NCBI GenBank assembly: GCA_033002965.1
Contig: JAURVB010013824.1
Location: 1-64,000 of the forward strand
DNA: 64,000 nt
Source: Piper betle
Lineage: Eukaryota > Streptophyta > Magnoliopsida > Piperales > Piperaceae
Direction: 5' to 3'
The number at the start of each line of letters is the position of its first letter. Position 1 is the first letter of the stretch. Position numbers and translations under genes: made by a program. Under the pieces are notes generated by a model. It was given only the letters and a program-made list of their open reading frames with translations, was not told the DNA's origin and made no database searches. This document shows, piece by piece, positions 45,353 to 59,382 of this stretch.

Positions 45353-48300
45353 TCAGAGAGTTACTGTTTGCAATTGAGCTTGATGATGAAATGAAGGTGA
45401 CCGAACTTCTATTTGAAAAACAGGCATTGCAGGTTTAGGTAGATTAGTGCTTTGCTGCTAAACATGGAGATGACGGTGTTCATAGTTGGTCTCTCGTTAG
45501 GGTCATCTTGGACACACAACAATCCCACAATGATGCATTTTATAACTTCTTGTGAATCAAATGATTCCTGGCAAACAGGATCCATCAGCTCTATCTCTCT
45601 GCCTTCATTCCACAAGTTCCATGCCTAAAAATAAGTCCATTAATCATTACTCCTGGAGAAAAAACAAGAGTCTCAAATGAAAAATGCAATTATGATTTAG
45701 AAGCTTACATTTGCAATAAGTCGGGTGGATTGTGAGGGATTAAAAATCCTGTATTTTTCTGTCCACTAACGATTTCGATCAGCAGCACGCTGAAACTGTA
45801 AACATCTGATTTCTCAGAGAAGTGCCCCTCCATTGCATACTCAGGTGCCATGTATCCACTGCAGTTTTATAACCGAGAAACATTATCAAATTTAGCTTCC
45901 AAGTACTAGTTAGTGTCTTCTTCAACATTTACTATTACAAATGAGGTAAGAAATGTTTTCATTGATTGTACTCACAATGTGCCAACAACTCTCTTTGTAC
46001 TCTTCCACTGTCCTGCTGCCCCCAAATATCCTGGCCATGCCAAAGTCTGATATCTTAGGGTTCATTTCAGCATCTAATAGTATGTTGCTGGCTTTGAGGT
46101 CTCTGTGAATTATTTTTAATCTTGAGTATCTATGCAGATAGAGAAGGCCTTGAGCAATTCCATCGATAATGCTAAACCGCAACTTCCATTTCAGGACTGC
46201 CTTCTTCTGTGGATCTGCTAATTGACATGAATATGTGATACTTTGAATTAGTAAAACATAAGGCTCAATTTCACATGATATTTTCTTGCAAGAATTATTT
46301 TATTAGGTCACTATGACCATAAGCATAGCATTCTCACGTACATAGCATGAAAGATTCACAAATTTTTGTAGGTAGATCACAAATTTTGGCACCAAACTAT
46401 AATCTAAAAAAGCTGGAAGTAAAAATGCAATGCCAAAGTAGTAAACCCCTTTGAAGTGTGCAATGAAGTGCATTATCATGGAAATTCTTCAACTTTAAGG
46501 TCATCTTGTGTGTTCAAACTAAAGCTTTAGCTGTTAAGTTATAATAAAACTGACCGAATAGAATTTGATCCAAGCTGTTGTTCGGCAGATATTCATAGAT
46601 AAGCATTTTCTCTTCTCCATGGATGCACCAACCCAAGAGCCGCACTAGATTTTTGTGTTGGAGTTTAGCAATGAGCTCTACTTCATTTCTCATCTCTATT
46701 AGGCCTTGTCCGGAACTTTCAGACAGTCTTTTCACAGCAACATCTTGGCCTTCTAACTTTCCCTGGAAAAAATATTTGAAAGGTTTCTCACAACAAGAGC
46801 AAGCCAGCAATGTACATGTACGGGGAAAAAACAGTTGGGATCAAACCTTGTAAACTGGTCCAAATCCTCCTTCTCCAAGTTTATTAGCTGTATCAAAGTT
46901 ATTTGTTGCCGTTACTATCATCTTAAACTGGAATAATGGTACTTCAGAGGCAATTGGATCACCCGAGTATGAAGCATTGGCAACCGGCATAAGATATTGT
47001 TCTTCTCTTGATCCTTATTTCGAGGAAGAGCAAAGATAATTAAAACTTTAATTGGAAAAAGGAAGCAAGTTGTCACATGAATTTGGCTTTTATAAATGCA
47101 ATACCTGGCCTGTTCATCCTTCTCCATAGACAATATATGAAAATGGCCACAATACACACAAATGCTCCTACAGTTACAAGTACAATCACCAACACATTTC
47201 TCCTATTCGAAGACCCAGAGCCTGCAAATAAAATTTGTGGTAAAGTTTTATCCATACTTCGCATTATTGGTACTCTCAAAACCTGATAAAAATTGAACCC
47301 ACCATAAACACTTTTTTACGAAACTCTTCATAACATCAATAGATATAACCGAACTTAAGTGAAGTTAAAAGCTTTAAAACCTTACCCAGATCAGAGGTTT
47401 CCAATTCAGAGCTGTCTAGACGCAAGAAGAAAGCCTGACCCCGTGGATAAAACGCCTGCATATCAATAAGACTGCGTTCCCAGATCAAACAAGTCGAGTC
47501 AGCCCAAGTCACATTTGCAAATGCATATGCTACACAAGAACAGTTTCTTAAACACTGAGCTTCACATTCTGCCAAACTCGACCTTCCTACAACTCTTGGC
47601 AAGTCAGGAAATGTGGTTTGCGTCTGCCTGTAAAAACCTTCTCCACTCCCACAAACCGGACTCCTCCCTCTTCACACATCCAGAAGTGTAATTCCTTCTA
47701 CCCCATTCAGCTTGATTCCTAGGGACATATCCTCTCAAGCAGTCACAATCTGTGCCTGGGCCAGATATGTTGCAGCTGCTAAACTGTCCACAGTAATTGT
47801 AGCTAAAGCATTCTTTGCTATGTGACCAGTACAATGGCTGCACATGTCTGATTCCTCTGCAACCACAAGAGCTGCTGAACTCTACCATTTGGAGTCAAGA
47901 TGAACCTTGTCTGCACAGAATCATCTGACACGGCAATTGTAACATACACCTGTTGGTCACGAGACAACAAAGTGATATATGACACAAAACCTGGATTCTC
48001 TGTCAGGCCACTAAACATGTCACCGTTCCATATAACACCACTTCTCCAGAATCGATCAGTGCCTCTCCACATGACCAGCTCTGCAAGAGGACCTTGAACA
48101 TCTATTCCCAAGGAATACTCCCCCACAGCAGGGTCGTTGGCATCTTTCCATGATCTAACACGCCACGTAGCTTGGGTGGTCAAGTTCAACCTCATTCTCA
48201 TGCCGGGGAGAAAAGTATCCGAAGGATAATCAAAGCTCTCCCACAGCACCGTATCGTTTCTGTACCTGTGAACAAGATTCCCAGACGGTGAAAGAACCGC

Positions 48301-48675
48301 AACCACATCTCTATCACTAATGGCAGCTCCACTTATGTTGGAGCTCCAGAGTGTGTTGTTCCTTCCATCCAACACGACCAGATTGCCATCTCCGGCTATG
48401 GAGAACGCGCCAGATGAATCTGGAACTGGGTTTTCTCTGTTCGCCACCCAGACAATAGTAGGACCAGGAATGTTCGTGTACCATATCCCAACATACCGAT
48501 TGGTGGAGTTCCCGGGAGTGAAGAAGCCCAAGGTGAAGCTACCACCTACTGAAACAATCGTCTCATTGTCTCTGACAGGATCTTGGGGTGTTATCCTATC
48601 AACTTGTCCAAAGCAAACGGCAATAAGAGCACTCCACCATATGATGAACAAGCTAAGGGAGGAAGATGGAACCAT
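45353..48675 (-). pseudogene. G-type lectin S-receptor-like kinase copy 1, seven exons, frameshifted
   Basis: Exons (minus): 47386-48675 (signal peptide, bulb lectin, S-locus glycoprotein, PAN), 47105-47221 (transmembrane), 46847-47013 ([10 protein letters not shown]), 46555-46762 (VAVKRL), 45976-46214 ([11 protein letters not shown]), 45709-45858 (GYMAPEY), 45353-45624 (C-terminus). All junctions are GT-AG. Catalytic residues are present, but I count at least five breaks: near 47860-47880 and 47645 in exon 1, near 45995 in exon 5 after GGSRTVE, near 45735 in exon 6, and near 45435 in exon 7. This receptor type sits in the plasma membrane and senses sugar or lipid ligands. Copy 1 is the best preserved of the array yet cannot make a full kinase as read. 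Confidence 0.88.
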
Positions 48676-50071
48676 GTAGGGAGATCAAAGATTGCTTTTG
48701 CAGGGAAGAGTGGCTAGCGTTGAAATCTTAGAAACAATTAATGTAGGAATGATTCGAGTGAGGTTAGATGGATGGGTCTTTGATGGGAATGGAAGTTGAT
48801 AAGTGCAGATGATAGATTTCCACGGGGTCGTGTTTTGTACAGAGGTGTACAATGGGCAGCCAGTCAAGTTTCAATCACGACGGCTAAAGCTTTCCGTGTA
48901 TGGCAATCTCAGAGATTGGCTGTCAAATTTGTCAAGTCGCTAGACTGTGGGCGTCCCGCTCAGCTCAACTTGCAATTAAACTAATGACAGACTTGACCTG
49001 TTTTCTGAGCTTGGAAAGTTGTGTCTCTTACAAGGAAATGGCCAGATAATCCAAACGAGACCGGTGTTAATCGAGTTGCAGGAGTACTCTTTTTGTTTTG
49101 TGTGCCCGTGTGAAAGCAACAGTTTATTCCATGGCAAATGCCAAAGCTTAACAGCAGTAAACTGTAAATTTCACCCACATGAAAAAGAAAACCCATGAAA
49201 GAAAAGATGGTTCTCAACAAAATTTTTTGCGGGAAAATCGATTAAATTTTAAGACACAAAACAAACAGAAGACATCTTCCTCTTTTCTATAAGGAAAACA
49301 GAAAAATTTGCTTATCATATTTGCTAACGGAAGTCCTCCTTAGAATGGCCCAGGAAAGCACTTGTGAAAAGCAGTCATCTCAAAGTCGTAATCTAACTGC
49401 CCTACGCAAAAGACGTTTTAAAGTAAATTTATTATAATTCTTATTATTTCAAAAAAATTATCCTGGCATAATTAGCTTTTAGTCACTATAAAAAAATTTG
49501 CTTAGTTATTAAAATCCATTTTGCCCCCAATTTTTTTAGTTATAATTATCAAAAACTAAGGAGGTCATAATAAATTATATTTATTTGAGGAATTTTGTTC
49601 AGTATTTAAAAAATAAAATAAAATGAGGTCGACCGCTTTTTCATATATTTATAAAGTTTTGTGATGTTTTAGGAAGATTACCTCTACTACTTTATATTTA
49701 GAAATGTTAGACAAACTTCTTTTAATATCTTTATATCGTTATAATTTTTTATTTATCGAACAAAAAGTGCAAAACAAGATAACCATCACCTACTAAACAT
49801 TTAACAAAGACTTCACAGGGACAAAAAGTAATTAAAAAGAATATATTTTTAAATTAAATAATGATGACATTGAGATGATACCTGGTCTGATTCTAAATTA
49901 AATACTTAACTTTACCAAAATAATTATGCATGGTACGCTTCTAAGTTAAACACTCATTAAAATTGTGGGCCGTATCTTGATTGTGGGCCTTTTTAGTATT
50001 ACCCAAGCCCAAGATTAACCCACGTTGAGGAGCCCAAGCCCACCTTCCCTCGTTTTACTCGCATTACAGAG
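48676..50071. other. Intergenic upstream of receptor kinase copy 1
   Basis: No gene recognised. The first few hundred bases are the promoter of copy 1. The rest is AT-rich. Confidence 0.4.
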
Positions 50072-51214
50072 ATGGATCCTCTCGCCGGGTATTCCCGCCC
50101 CCTCGTCCATCGCCGGTGTGAATCGCCGGCCAATGACGCCTCCTCCGATCATCAACCCTTCAATTTTCGAGATGGATCCTCTCCTATCAGTGTCTCATCA
50201 TCCCTGTTGAAGATGGTATTGACGAAAGAATTTTTTTTTTTACATTAATTTGTAGAAGTTTTAATTTTTATTCCCGTAGAAGAAAAAGTAGTAGAACAGT
50301 TATCATTGATTGACAAGTAGGGAATGTGAGAGGTGGGAGGGAGCTGGTGAAATAAATGTGCTTCACCATTTGTTTCCTTGCTTATTTTTACACAAAAAAT
50401 AATTGTTTGAACAGAAATTTGAAATGTGAGTCTCAAGAGGAACAGTCAAACGCTAAATTGCATTTCATGAATCATCATTACAATAGAATTATTTGAATGT
50501 TTTCTTTGTTGTTTGCTCTGATATGTTTTCTTCTTGTAGAAACATGATTGGGTGAACCTTAATTTGCAGCTCTAATATTTACGAGAAATTGAGGACTGAC
50601 TAACCGGTGCATAGTACATGGCCCTAGTTCACTTGTGTAAATGTAAGCTTCTTTTTCATTATGATGTGTGAATCAAAAAGTTTGCCAACATTTGAAAATT
50701 GTCCTACTCTATTGTTAGTTTTAATGTGGATGAAACATAAAATATGTAATGACAAAATTATTATGATGCTAAATTGAGGAAGTGTTGTGCGCAAATTTAC
50801 CATTGTGATTGCAGTTTATAGATAAAATGTTAATAGCAAAACAGTTGTGATAACTCTTAAAAGTACTTTTTTATGCCTTTGATGAGTTTTACCAATGATT
50901 AGGCATTTGCTTGCTTGAATTTTTAACTAAAATTCCTAGTGCTTTTAGAGGGTTTATCCTTATCAAGTTCATGGCATTTATTTTTTGGGCATCTGTAGAG
51001 GTACTTGCTTGAATATCTGTGCAGCAGGAAGCAAATAACCTTGGTTAATGATGTAAAGAATAAGTCCAGGTCCTTTGGATGTGGGGTTGAAGCCCACTCA
51101 TGTCATTTTGAGTGTAAGCTAAGACGTACCCATTTTATCCTATACTTCACAAATGACATTCTTGATGAATGTACAATAGATGAAGATGAGTTGGCCTTAT
51201 TATTCTTTGAGTAA
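50072..51214 (+). pseudogene. Unrecognised split gene fragment (two candidate exons)
   Basis: A GC-rich start with ATG at 50072 encodes MDPLAGYSRPLVHRR and about 50 residues before a possible donor near 50215. A second open segment (51005-51214) encodes LEYLCSRKQITLVNDVKNKS and ends TIDEDELALLFFE. An AG lies just before it at about 51000. The spacing and codon texture look like two ends of a small intron-containing gene or relic, but I recognise no domain and cannot confirm that the two belong together. Confidence 0.3.
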
Positions 51215-51329
51215 AAGTTAGGGATGAACAATCAGGGATGCTATCACTCCTTTGTTTTTTAGCAAGGCAAGTTTTTAGTTACACACATACAATTAGTTAG
51301 TATAGTGGTCGTATGCTTAGTCCATCTCA

Positions 51330-51450
51330 ACATCACCAAGGGAGGAAAATGGGTTGAGAGCTCACCCATGGCAAGAATCTAACCCAAGACCTCTCACAAA
51401 GGGAAGGTGTTCCCAACCAATGGGATAAGGAACCAACACCTACTATCTAG
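51330..51450. repeat. Possible SINE-like (tRNA-derived) segment
   Basis: On the minus strand, ATCCCATTGGTTGGGAACA and later GGGTTAGATTCTTGCC resemble A- and B-box regions of a Pol III promoter, spaced as in tRNA-derived repeats. Ends and poly-A were not identified. Confidence 0.25.
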
Positions 51451-52001
51451 GACATCCACACATTGAATTCTTCAAAAGACAGAAAATCAAATTACCTTGG
51501 ATGGACAAAGAGTGTTGCACCTGCTCATAAATGGAAAGCCTCTTTTTGTTGCAAAAACTACCTAAGTCCTAATTCCTACTGGCACTGGTTTCTAAAAATC
51601 AAAACTAAACCTCCAAACAAGGGACTCAATGATGAAGTTGGTTGTACTTCTGTCAACTAATATTGACATTAGTTGTTGATTCATGACTCTGGAAACTGGC
51701 TGTTTCTTCTATGGTATGCCCGTCCATTGCATGGAGTTGTGAGATTGTATATATTTTCCTTTATGTGGTATTCGAAAGATGAAACCGACCTTGATTCCTA
51801 TTACTTACAGGTTAAAGAGTACCCATGTTTTCAGCATTAAGCACCTAGAGGAATTTATTAGCATATAGTTATAGGTAGCCATGTTTTGATTGAAGATAAC
51901 CTCTCAGAACGTGGCATTATTACTGTTTTTCTTCAGCTACTTTTGTTTTGTACCCTCTGCTATTTGGCTGCCAGCCCGTTGAACTTGCATCAAAGACCAT
52001 C

Positions 52002-55000
52002 TTAGCGAGGGGCTACAGCGGTCAGAGTCACCAGATTTACTGAATAGCCGTTGGAAGCTGTACCAGATGAACCAATGTATGAATGTATATAGTTGGAGAA
52101 AGCAGGCATGTTAGGTTCTGGAAGAGTAGCATTGTTACTGCCTAGCATTGAAATGATGGTAACCATGCTTGGACGATCATTGGCATCTACTTGTACGCAT
52201 AGTAATCCCAGATTGATGCATTTTAGAACTTGATGTGCATCAAATGATTCCTTGTACACTAGATCCGTCAGCTCCATCCTTTTGCCTTCTACCCACAAAT
52301 GCCATGCCTACAAAAAAGTTCAACTCTGTTAATGTCTGAACTCCCCAAAAACGAAGGTTTAACCTGTTCATGCATGAGTCTCAGGTTCATACATTTTCCA
52401 ACAGGTATGTTGAATGTTGAGAAGGGTAAAACCCCGTGTTCTTCTTCCCAGTGACAATTTCTTTGAGAAGCACGCCAAAACTGAAGACATCGGATTTCTC
52501 AGAGAAGTTTCCATGCAATGCATATTCAGGCGCCATATATCCACTGCATTTGCAAATGCATATTAGAGCTTAATAAGATGGGCAGTCACAGGTTAATTTG
52601 TACATTGCCTAGATGTCATTGGATTATGTATGCATTCACTAGTGTCAAAGAATCTATTAGTGGCTAGAGAATGGATGAACTTACTGTGTACCAACAACTC
52701 TGTTTGTATTTGCCTCAATCTGGCTGCCTGCAAAGATCCTGGCCATGCCAAAGTCTGAAATTTTTGGGTTCATTTCAGCGTCTAACAAGATGTTAATTGC
52801 TTTCAGATCTCGGTGGATTATTTTTAATCTTGAATATCTGTGCAGATATAGAAGGCCTTGAGCGATTCCCTCGATAATATTGAAACGCATCTTCCAGGTT
52901 GGCAGTGCCTTCTGTGTGGGATCTGAAGATCAAAAGAAAGAGAAACACTGAAATAGGTACGTTCTAGAGAAACAGGTGTTTGATATGTTCTATCTAAGCG
53001 TTTGACTTGGGTTCAACCAAGAATTAGATAATATTCCATATAATAGTAGATGGGTCCAAGTATGTTTTCTTGGTACCCGCACCAGATTTTTATGTTGGAC
53101 TTTGGCGATGGGCTCCACCTCATTTCTCAACTCTGTTAGGCCTTGTCCGGAGCTTTCAGACAATCTTTTCACAGCAACATCTTGCCCATGTAATTTCCCC
53201 TGAAATTTTGTATTAACAAGGTTTCACACAGCAGAAGTTTTTTTTGGCAAATCTAATCAAATCGTTGAAACTGCAGAGACAACCAAGTGGAGAGAAACAT
53301 AATTGAATTGGTGGATGGTACCTACCATGCACACTGACCCGAATCCTCCTTGTCCGAGCTTAATAGCTTCATCAAAATTGTTTGTTGCTATTACTACGTT
53401 GTGGAACTGGAACAGTTGCACCTCAGACGCAATTACATCTTTGGAATTGGAAGCATTGATACGAGCAATTTGACATTTACGCTCTGCTTCTTTTCAGGTG
53501 AGTAACAAATTAAGAACTTGTTAAACTTAATAAGTAGGTGAAGAACTTGTAAACTTAATATGCCCCTCACATTCTGCTATCATATTTAATGTAATACCTG
53601 GCTTGTATAGTCTCAGCGAAAGACAATATACGATACTACCTAAAACGCACACAAACAGGCCATCGGTAAGAATCAGCAAAATCATTGACACACCTCTCCT
53701 TTTCGACGACTCAATGGGCCCTGCAAAAAATTATGATCATCTCATGACCGACATTTTTGATCTGCTAGCAGGGTTGTGTATATATTTTCTATGATCATGC
53801 TCATAATTTGGTCCTTGCAAGCTAGAAATATAAAACAACCATATAGCGAGAATAGTACGAATGAAGTTGAGCTTTCGAATGTACCAAGTTCCGAGCTCTC
53901 TAGACGAAGGTAGAAAGTCTGATCATGCCCGGTTACACCCCTAATGTCAATAAGATCGCCTACCCAGGTCAAGCATGTGGAATTGGCCCAAGTCACATTA
54001 GCAAACGCATAGGCTACACATGAACAATCTCTTTGGCATTGATGTTCACACTCCCTTGTACTAGATTTACCCACAACCACCGGCAAGTCAGGGTGTATGT
54101 TCTGATCAATCTGGTAAAACCCATCTCCACCTTTTGCACAATCCAACTCCCTTCTTCTCACACAATCAGATGTGTAATTGTCCTTATACCATTCTTCTTC
54201 GTTCTTGGGCACATACCCTTTCAAGCAATTACAACCTGTGCCTAGCCCGTTCATGTTGCAGCTCCCAAATGCTCCACAAAAGTTGTGATCGTTGCATCTT
54301 TCGCTATGCGACCACCATACCCGTTCCCACTTCTTGCTCCCCTCCTGCCATGAAAGCTGTTGCACTCGACCGGTGGGAGTTAACACAAATCTAGTCCTGA
54401 TAGAATCATCTGATATAGATAGAGTCACATAAACGTCTTGGTCATAGGCCAAAACAGTGAGATGAACTTTGCGTTTTGAGTCAACCTATTGAGCATCTCC
54501 CCATTACATATAACGCCACTTCTCCAAAGCCGATCTGAAGCATTCCATATGACTAGCTGTGCAAGAGGGCCTTGGATCTCCATGCTAGCAGAGAATGCCC
54601 CAGGGGAAGGATCATTGGTATCTTTCCATGATCTAAGATGCCACGTATCACGAGTGGTCAAGTTCAATCTGAGCTTCATGCCGGGAAGGAACGTGTCAGT
54701 AGGATAATTGAAACTCTCCCACAATAGTGTCTCATTTCTGTGCCTAAGGACCAGATTTCCTGATTGCAAGAGAACTGCACTGACATCTTCATTACTGGTT
54801 ATAGCTCCAGTTAGTCTTGTCCTCCAGAGGGTGTTGTTTTTACCATCCATGATTACAAGGTTGCCATCTTGGGCAATGGCAAGGGAGCCAGAGGAATCTA
54901 GAACTGGGTTGTCTCTGTTTGCTACCCAGATAACAGTAGGACCAGGAATTTTGCTGTACCATATTCCGACATACCGATTGCTGGAGTTGCCGGGGGTGAA

Positions 55001-55155
55001 GAAGCCCAAGGCAAAGCTCTCACCTAAGAAATTATCGTCTCGTTGTCATTGACAGGATCACTTGGTGTGATCCTATCCTGCCAGGAACAAGTAACAAGAA
55101 GAGAGCATATCCAGCATAGGGAGATCAAGAGCAGCTTACAAGAAGGCGAAACCAT
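52002..55155 (-). pseudogene. G-type lectin S-receptor-like kinase copy 2, seven exons, broken
   Basis: Exons (minus): 53885-55155, 53598-53719, 53326-53489, about 52990-53199, 52685-52922, 52393-52543, 52002-52307. The signal peptide, bulb lectin (GFFTPGNSSNRYVGIWY), S-domain, PAN and transmembrane parts are recognisable. The kinase keeps [25 protein letters not shown] and GYMAPEY. Breaks: a one-base loss near 55028 that gives an early stop after ETIIS; a frameshift near 54450 (FISL/LAYDQD); and replacement of the second half of exon 4 after HKNLVR by unrelated or badly eroded sequence. The PAN half (53885-54450) is still one clean frame. Confidence 0.88.
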
Positions 55156-56104
55156 GTAGAACCCAAGATCTTTTATGGGTGAGAGTAGAAATCAATGGAA
55201 GGGAAGTGTTGCTTAGGCCGGACATATTTTGGGTATCGTCTGGAAACCAATTCAGTGGCTAATCAAGTTGGCGAGCGTATGTCCAAGCCATGCAGGTGAA
55301 CAGCCAACGACTTTAAACTCAATGAATCAACACATATGGTGAAGGGATAAAGGGTAATAAACTTTTTGGTTAATACCGCTCTTGCAACGCCAAAATTAAG
55401 AAGGCTCCAAAAGCAGAGTTTGCATGCATGGAGCCACAGTCTAGTGATCAGTGGTCATGCATTAATGCTCCCTCCCTCGAAGGGGCGCGCAGAGGAGTCA
55501 GATCCTGCTACTGGGAACAAACACTGCGTCATATGCCCGTATACTGCTAGTCTTTTAATTCCTCAAAGAGTTCCTGAGTGAAGGACCTTAGGCCGCAGGT
55601 TTGAAGGTTAATGTTAGAAATTATCATTTAATTTTTATTTATTTACTAAAGGTTGTGATACTCCTTAAGGTAACTACCTCTAATAAAAAGTTATTAGACC
55701 AAAAAATGTTATTATTAGATGATACATTTTCTTATTTTATAAATATTTGTGATGGGTTTAACACATTTTAAATGGCTTGAATTATTTGTGCAAGATGACC
55801 TAACAAACATATTTTAAATGGTTCAAATTATTCGTGCGAGATAAATAGATAATTTTTAATTTGTGATTTTTCTAGACCAGAAGTCTAATTTTTACTGTGT
55901 ATACATGAGGTAAGTAATTTTATATTACTTCAATATTTTGATGAAATAAGCTTAATCTTCCGTTAACATGTGTTATAGATTTATAGATAGAAGATGAAAT
56001 TTTTAGGTGATCTTTGAGATTCATAGCTGATAAGATGGTAGTTTAGAAAAGTAAAATTATGTAAAATCCCAACCTATAACTTTATACGCTCTCATACATG
56101 ACCT
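55156..56104. other. Intergenic between copies 2 and 3
   Basis: Promoter of copy 2 and AT-rich sequence. No gene or repeat boundary seen. Confidence 0.4.
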
Positions 56105-59100
56105 TCTCAACGAGGAGCTAGCGTGCTTATAGTCACCTGGTCTACAGAATTGCTTTCGGTTTCGGCAACTGCGGCAGGAGAAGCAATTCTTGAGGTTCTA
56201 GTACTATTGGAGAAAGCAGGCATAGCTGGTTTGGGAAGATCTTGAGCTGTCACCGTCTAGCATGGAAATGACAGACGCCAGAGTTGGTCGATCAGTAGCA
56301 TCCTCTTAAACACACAGTGATCCGACATTGATGCATTGCAGAACTTCTTGTGAATCATATTCTTCTCCCCATACAGGATCAATCAGCTCCATCCCGCTAC
56401 CTTCTACCCACGAGTGCCAAACCTACAAAATTGTTCCCCTCCATTTTACAAATGTTGATTCTTCTGAGCCAATGTAGCTGATACACAATAACAATTCAAG
56501 AAGTAAAAAATAAAAGAACTTGAAGTGCATACATTCCCCAGTCCGTGTATTGAATGTTTGGAAAGGTAGAATTCTGTGTTCTTCTTTCCTGTGACAATTT
56601 CTATGAGCAACAGCTGAATTCATCTGATTTTTCGGAGAAGTTACCATCCAATGCGTATTCAGGTTCCATGTATCCACTGTAGTTGAGTGACCACAAGAAA
56701 TTGGTAAGATGTTTTTGCTATTTATGAATGTATGATTAAAATTGAGACTTGAGAGTTTACACTCACAATGTACCAACAACTCTGTATTAGCCTCGGCCAG
56801 GTTGCCTCCAAAGATCCTGGCCATTCCAAAATCTAAAATTTTTGGGTTCATTTCACCATCCAACAAGATGTTGCTCGCTTTCAGGTCTCTGTGAATTATT
56901 TTTAATCTGGAATACCTGTGTAGATATAGAAGGCCTTGTGCTATTCCTTCTATAATTCTAAAAAGAGTCTTCCAATCTAGCAGTGCCTTTTATTTCCCAT
57001 CTGTTGATAAGTAGAGAACTAAAATATGAGTGTCCATAATGAGAGAAGGTAGGAGAGAACTTTGAGAGTGACTATGAACAAATTATCACTTCAATGTTAA
57101 CATTGTCATAGAAAGTGAGATGTCGATATTTGAAGTTGTCAATGGCATGTACAATTCTTCAATTTCAGAGTGTAATGTAAACTAACCAAATAAAAATTTA
57201 TCCAAGCTTTTGTTTGGCAGAGACTGATAGATGAGCATTTTCTCATCTCCATGGGCACACCAACCCAGAAGCCTCACAAGACTTTTATGCTAGAGTTTGG
57301 CAATGAGCACTTCATTTCTCAACTCCATTAGGCCTTGTCCGGAGCTTTTCGACAATCGCTTGACAGCAACATCTTGACCCATTAATCTTCCCTGAAAATG
57401 TATACATCTCCAACTGTTTATTTTCTCATTTCAAAGGTCAATTAAAAGTAGGGATGGTACCTTGTATACTGGACCAAACCCTCATTGTCCAGGGAAAACT
57501 GTGAAGCTGTCGGTTGCTGCCAATATGCTGGAAAACTGGAACAGTGGCACCCATGGTGCAATTTCATCTTTGGAGCTAGAAATGCTAGGGTTGTTTAAAT
57601 GGCCATTCATATTTACTGTTAGCATTGTTTTATTTTGTTCCTGATCCCTACCTATAACAGAAAAAAAGACGTAGATAGTCATTATACTGCAGTTTGAATG
57701 AGCAGAATATATTAGGAAAGCTTTTCCCTCATTGAAAATTATTTGATTTAGATCATTGTGCACACTATTTGGGAGGAATTTGCTTGCGTGGCTCGGTAAA
57801 ATTTCGTTAATATGTAAGCAATAAGTACGTTCCTTGATTTCAAAGATGCAATACCTGTCCTCTCGCAGCGTTTTCGTCGTCAGAAGCAATAAATACAGCA
57901 GATTATTAGACATGTGAAAACGGATATTGGAATAACAATAACTATCAATTTCCTTCTAATTTTTGTAGTCCCACCCCCTGCAAAGATGATTTTCAGAACA
58001 ACTCTGCTTACTACCTTCATAACTTGATTTTAATTAACTATCAAGCCATGCATGTAGCGTATATTGACAAAGCAGAAGCTAAAGAAATGAGGAAGTATCA
58101 TTAAAAATGTACGAAGTTCAGAGCTGTCTTGTCTCAAGTAGAGACTGTGACCACGAGAATTGTTAGAATGAAGATCAATCAGATCCCTTTCCCAAACCAA
58201 ACATGTTGAGTTAGTGGTGCTGGTCACATTGGCAAAAGCATAAGCAAAGCAAGAACAGTTACTGAGACATTGATCCTCACATTCTCCCAAGCTTGATCGA
58301 CTCTCCACAGACAATGGCAAGTCAGGCAAAGTCATCTGCTCCAACTTCAAGAACCCATCACCTCCCTCCTCACAATCCAACTCCCCGTACCTCACACACC
58401 CAGAAGAAAAAATTTGGGTCCATTCCTCTTCGAACTTGGGCACATACCCTTGTAGACACTCACAGTATGTCTCCGACCCCCGCCAAGTGCAGGTACTGAA
58501 TGGTCCACATGCATTATACGCATCAAATGCGTTATAATTGGGTACCCACCAAACAAGCTTCCCATCTTCGAGAATCCTCCCACCATAGAAGCTGCTCAAC
58601 GCGACCAGTATATGTCAGCACAGACCTGACCCGGGCGGTATCATCTGATGGTGCAAACGTCATATAAATTTCTTGGTCGATGACCACAACAGTGTAATAG
58701 GACACACAGTTAGCGCTCCGTGTTAGGCCACCGGAGAAGCCTCCGCCCCATGCCCCACTTGCCCACAAGCGATCAGAGCCTCTCCACACGATTATTTGTA
58801 CAAGCGAGCTCTGATGTTCCACTCCTAGAGAAAAAGATCCTGGTGCAGGGTCGTCGGCATCTCTCCATGAACTAATGTTCCATGCGGCTCCAATGGTCAA
58901 GTTCATCCTCAGTCTCATACCGGGAAGGAACATATCCGAAGGACAGTCGAAACTCTCCCACAATACCATATCATTTCTTTGCCTTAGGACAAGATTTCCA
59001 GATTGCAAAAGAGATGCGCTTACGTCTTTGTTATTGGTGACGGATTCGGTTATGTTGGTGCTCCATAGGGTATTGTTCCTTCCATCCAAGACCACCAAAT

Positions 59101-59382
59101 TGTCAGACTTATCGATGGAAAGAGACCCAGCAGAATCTGTAATTGGGTTGTCTCTGTTTGCCACCCAGACAACAGTAGGGCCAGGAATGTTGTTGTACCA
59201 TATTCCGCCATAGCGAATGCTCGAGTTCCCGGGGATGAAGCCCAAGACGAAAGTTTCACCTACTGATATGATCGTCTCGTTGTCCTCGACAGGTTCTCTG
59301 GTGTTATCCTATCTTGTCCCAAGGAGATGACAATAAGATAAAACGCGGAGAGCAGCAAGATTGGGAGAGAAGATGAAACCAT
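56105..59382 (-). pseudogene. G-type lectin S-receptor-like kinase copy 3, heavily decayed
   Basis: The seven-exon plan is still visible: exon 1 58113-59382, transmembrane about 57858-57980, then kinase exons near 57472-57650, 57192-57391, 56766-57000, 56530-56680 and 56105-56425. Breaks: a frameshift after ITPE near 59290; a frameshift near 58565 in the S-domain; a stop right after the membrane segment; TGA in place of a glycine codon in the ATP loop (GQ*GFGPVYK); TAG after IAKL in exon 4; a frameshift after ANTE in exon 5; a garbled exon 6; and stops in exon 7. SDFG has become LDFG. This is the oldest-looking member of the array. Confidence 0.88.
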